From positions 372,001-436,000 of the forward strand of contig MTMD02000002.1 of NCBI GenBank assembly GCA_002010065.2: 64,000 nucleotides of DNA, given 5' to 3'. Below the pieces are notes generated by a model. It saw nothing but the letters and a program-made list of their open reading frames with translations. It ran no database searches and was not told the DNA's origin. Position 1 is the first letter of the stretch; the number at the start of each line of letters is the position of its first letter. The DNA comes from Candidatus Pyrohabitans jungbluthii. Its GTDB lineage: Archaea > Hydrothermarchaeota > Hydrothermarchaeia > Hydrothermarchaeales > BMS3B. Below are positions 61,662-64,000 of this stretch, piece after piece. Position numbers and translations under genes: made by a program.

Positions 61662-62706
61662 GGTTAAGGATAGGTTAAGGAAGCTGCTGGAAACGCGAAG
61701 CGAGAGTGGTGGCGAGGGCGAGGTCAGAGAGCTTCTGAAGGAGTGGCTGGAGGACGACGCCGGGCTACATACACAGGTGGACAGCGAGGGCAACCTTATT
61801 GCAGGGCGAGACGAGGGCAGAGGCAAAGCGGTGGTGCTCAATGGACACATGGACACTGTGCCAGGCTACTACGGCGTCGCCGAGGAGGGTGACATCCTCC
61901 TTGCAAGGGGAGCGGTGGACATGAAGGCTGGTTTAGCAGGCATAGTGGAAGCTCTGAAGGAGCTTCGTAACGGGGAGCTGAAGTACAACGTTGAGGTGCA
62001 CTTCGTCGTAAAGGAAGAGGCGCCGCAACCTTCGGGTACCTCTGTGCTCGCGAAGCGCTGCAGAGCAAGCCTGGCAATAGTTGCGGAGCCCACCAGTCTT
62101 GAGCTCTACCTGGGGCAGCGGGGCAGGGTTACCATGGAGGTGAGCGTCCGCGGCAGGGCGGCGCATGCAAGCAGGGCTGAGAAGGGGATAAATGCGATTT
62201 ACAAAGCTATCGACGCTATAGAGAGGCTTCGTCTCTTACCACTGCCAGAGCACCCGGTGGTGGGTAAAGCCAGCCTCGAGATTACGGCTATAGAGGCAGG
62301 GGTGGCTGCAAATGTGGTGCCTGAGGTGTGCACCTTTACCATAGACAGGAGGCTAACCCTTGGGGAGACTCCCGAGGAGACGATGAAGCAGGTTCACAGG
62401 GCGCTGGCAGGTATGGAGTACACCGCCAGGCTTATAAATGGCGACACCTTTTCCAAACCCTTTCTCGTGGATGAAGATGAGCCCCTCGTTAGGGAGCTTT
62501 CCGGCGCGATTTCGCGGCGACGTGAGCTGCGCTACGGTGTTAGCAGGGCTACTACCGACGCCTCCTACTACCACAGCGCAGGCATACCTGCGGTGATCTT
62601 TGGTCCCGGCGATCCATCGCTTGCCCACACAAGAGAGGAGCGAATAGATATAAATGAGGTTGTTGAGTTTGCGGATATAATTGTTGATTTCCTGAGGTTA
62701 TGCTGA
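61645..62706 (+). CDS. M20 deacylase, LysK/ArgE/DapE-like
   Basis: 353 residues. Metal-site motifs: LNGHMDTVP, GAVDMKAGLAGIVEAL, the catalytic Glu pair in VVKEEAPQPSG, and a final His in PSLAHTREERID. The short length and arginine operon context suggest the [LysW]-ornithine/lysine hydrolase LysK, which releases the amino acid from carrier LysW; acetylornithine deacetylase or DapE are alternatives. No lysW gene is visible in the window. It overlaps gatE by 17 bases and ends in TGATG with glmS. Confidence 0.85.
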   Translation: MASKVRVKDRLRKLLETRSESGGEGEVRELLKEWLEDDAGLHTQVDSEGNLIAGRDEGRGKAVVLNGHMDTVPGYYGVAEEGDILLARGAVDMKAGLAGIVEALKELRNGELKYNVEVHFVVKEEAPQPSGTSVLAKRCRASLAIVAEPTSLELYLGQRGRVTMEVSVRGRAAHASRAEKGINAIYKAIDAIERLRLLPLPEHPVVGKASLEITAIEAGVAANVVPEVCTFTIDRRLTLGETPEETMKQVHRALAGMEYTARLINGDTFSKPFLVDEDEPLVRELSGAISRRRELRYGVSRATTDASYYHSAGIPAVIFGPGDPSLAHTREERIDINEVVEFADIIVDFLRLC

Positions 62707-64000
62707 TGTGCGGGATAGTTGGCTACGTAGGCAAGAGAAACGCTGGCAAAGTGATATTTCAGGGCTTAAAGCGCTTGGAATACAGAGGTTACGACTCCTG
62801 CGGCATCGCGAGCATAGATGGCGAGCTAATGGTAAAGAAAGACGTGGGCATGATAGATGAGATTGAGCGCAGGCTCAGGCTGAGCGACATTAAGGGCAGC
62901 ATTGGAGTAGGTCACACGCGCTGGGCGACCCATGGAGGCGTGACTAGGGATAACGCCCACCCCCACTTAGACTGCAAAGGTGAGATTGCTGTAGTGCACA
63001 ATGGAATAATCTCCAACCATGAGGAGCTTAGGAAGCGCCTCGAGGCGAAGGGGCACGTTTTTGCTTCAGAGACAGACACCGAGGTTGTACCCCACCTTAT
63101 CGAAGAGTATTACACCACCAGCCTCGAGGAGGCGGTGCGGCGAGCGCTGTCAGATGTGGAGGGAACCTACGCCCTGCTGGTTATCTCTACGAGGGAGCCG
63201 GAAAAGATAATCGCTGCCCGCAGGGAGTCTCCGCTGGTGCTGGGAGTAGGCGAGGGCGAGATGTTCGTTGCTTCTGATATATTTTCCTTTCTGAAGCACA
63301 CGCGCACAGCTTTGCCCTTGGACGATGGGGAGTACGCTGTTATCACCGCCCACGGCTACGTGGTCAAAGAGCTTGCGACAGGTAAGGAGAAGCGCAAGCA
63401 GGTTATAAACGTGGACTGGAGCGATGAGGAGGCGAGGAAGGAAGGTTATGCTCATTTTATGTTAAAAGAGATTCACGAGCAGCCTCGCACAGTGGCAAGC
63501 GCTCTTAATATATACCACGAGGACGTTGAAAAGCTTGCGGAGATGATAGACGCCACTGAAAGGGTTTACATCACAGGCGCTGGCACGAGTTTGCACGCCG
63601 CAATGGTGGCTGAGTACTGGTTTGCGAGCCTGGCTGAGAAGGTGGTCATCGCCATCGATTCTTCTGAGCTGAAAAACAAGGGCGTGGTGGATGAGAACAC
63701 CCTTGTGATTGGCATAACCCAGAGCGGGGAGACCTACGACACCCTGGCAGCGCTGCGCTACGCCAAGCAGAGGCAAGCGCGTACCGCGGCGATAGTGAAC
63801 GTAATAGGCTCCACCGCCACTAGGTTAGTGGACCACGTGCTCATGCAGGGCTCTGGAATAGAAATCGCCGTGTGCGCCACCAAGACCTACACCTCGCAGC
63901 TAACGCTTCTCCTTCGCGTTGCCCTTGAGCTTGCTGAGAGACGTGGCAGAGATGTGAGCAGACTTAAAGAAGAGCTTCAGAGGCTTCCTGAGAAGATGAG
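62706..64000 (+). CDS. glmS: Glutamine-fructose-6-phosphate aminotransferase (3' partial)
   Basis: Begins MCGIVGYVGKRNAG, with Cys2 as the Ntn glutaminase nucleophile, then GHTRWATHGGVTRDNAHPH and VHNGIISNHEEL. After about residue 245 two SIS domains start: ITGAGTSLHAAMVAEYWFA and ITQSGETYDTLAAL. 431 residues are in the window and the frame is open at the edge; full GlmS is about 600. It makes glucosamine-6-phosphate for UDP-sugar and surface glycan synthesis. Its ATG overlaps the stop of the M20 gene. Confidence 0.97.
   Translation, partial: MCGIVGYVGKRNAGKVIFQGLKRLEYRGYDSCGIASIDGELMVKKDVGMIDEIERRLRLSDIKGSIGVGHTRWATHGGVTRDNAHPHLDCKGEIAVVHNGIISNHEELRKRLEAKGHVFASETDTEVVPHLIEEYYTTSLEEAVRRALSDVEGTYALLVISTREPEKIIAARRESPLVLGVGEGEMFVASDIFSFLKHTRTALPLDDGEYAVITAHGYVVKELATGKEKRKQVINVDWSDEEARKEGYAHFMLKEIHEQPRTVASALNIYHEDVEKLAEMIDATERVYITGAGTSLHAAMVAEYWFASLAEKVVIAIDSSELKNKGVVDENTLVIGITQSGETYDTLAALRYAKQRQARTAAIVNVIGSTATRLVDHVLMQGSGIEIAVCATKTYTSQLTLLLRVALELAERRGRDVSRLKEELQRLPEKM

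Noticed and set aside
1-64000. tRNA genes or CRISPR arrays
   Set aside because: No T-arm consensus with cloverleaf support and no regularly spaced short repeats were found on either strand.

Overview
The window is archaeal and its core genes point to a euryarchaeote-type lineage. Supporting genes are transcription factor S, Rpo11, exosome Csl4, a METTL5-type methylase, DUF531, DUF2073, GatD/GatE, an MfnA-type decarboxylase, hexulose-phosphate isomerase and a class III signal-peptide pilin. TATA-like boxes lie about 22-30 nt before several starts and some genes look leaderless. Methylenetetrahydrofolate reductase MetF with MetV, an NfnAB-type bifurcating oxidoreductase and two cytochrome c maturation-like proteins suggest an anaerobe with a Wood-Ljungdahl-type C1 pathway and c-type cytochromes. 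Lineages that use MetF in place of Mer (for example ANME-1/Syntropharchaeia relatives) would fit, but I cannot fix the taxon from sequence alone.

Layout. 0-4.2 kb: the end of a radical SAM activase, then an AT-rich accessory islet with a membrane TPR protein and a MntA/HepT toxin-antitoxin pair. 4.2-9.1 kb: regulators and a tightly overlapping information-processing operon (METTL5, csl4, rpo11, an RNase III-like gene, DUF531, NUDIX, tfs). Its Rpo11 carries an inserted helix-hairpin-helix domain. 9.2-18.5 kb: membrane proteins, a large PAS/GAF histidine kinase, a CcmC-like protein, a bacterial-type tRNA-guanine transglycosylase, argG, an AI-2E-type permease, a pilin and a ferritin-VIT1 protein. 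18.5-25.3 kb: an XRE regulator translationally coupled to PEP synthase, a SpoIIM-like protein, a CcmH-like/DUF1573 lipid-side protein and a flippase. 25.5-37.3 kb: nfnAB, a thioredoxin-fold oxidoreductase, cysS, metV-metF, mfnA, gdh, a CheY-like protein, a Zn-ribbon/DUF2073/GTPase operon and nadE. 55.7-64 kb: hxlB, a double-hairpin H/ACA guide RNA, a candidate small RNA, then argH-gatD-gatE-M20 peptidase-glmS.

The most unusual region is 37.35-55.5 kb, all on the minus strand. Three translationally coupled genes encode large secreted proteins: a cyclase-toroid/vWA-like protein, a 2000-residue glycine-rich adhesin-like protein, and a 1188-residue protein with a degenerate transglutaminase core. 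The last ends in a variable hydrophobic C-terminal tip and is followed by a small four-helix membrane protein. Downstream lie at least three 5'-truncated partial copies of the same core (one with a nonsense codon, one frameshifted, one reduced to the last 84 residues). Each has a different tip and each is directly followed by its own divergent membrane protein of the same family. A further fragment of the transglutaminase core closes the array. This is the architecture of a polymorphic toxin/immunity locus with silent tip cassettes. The toxin function is inference; the cassette structure and the shared FP[KR]x[HFY]P motif of the four small membrane proteins are visible in the sequence.
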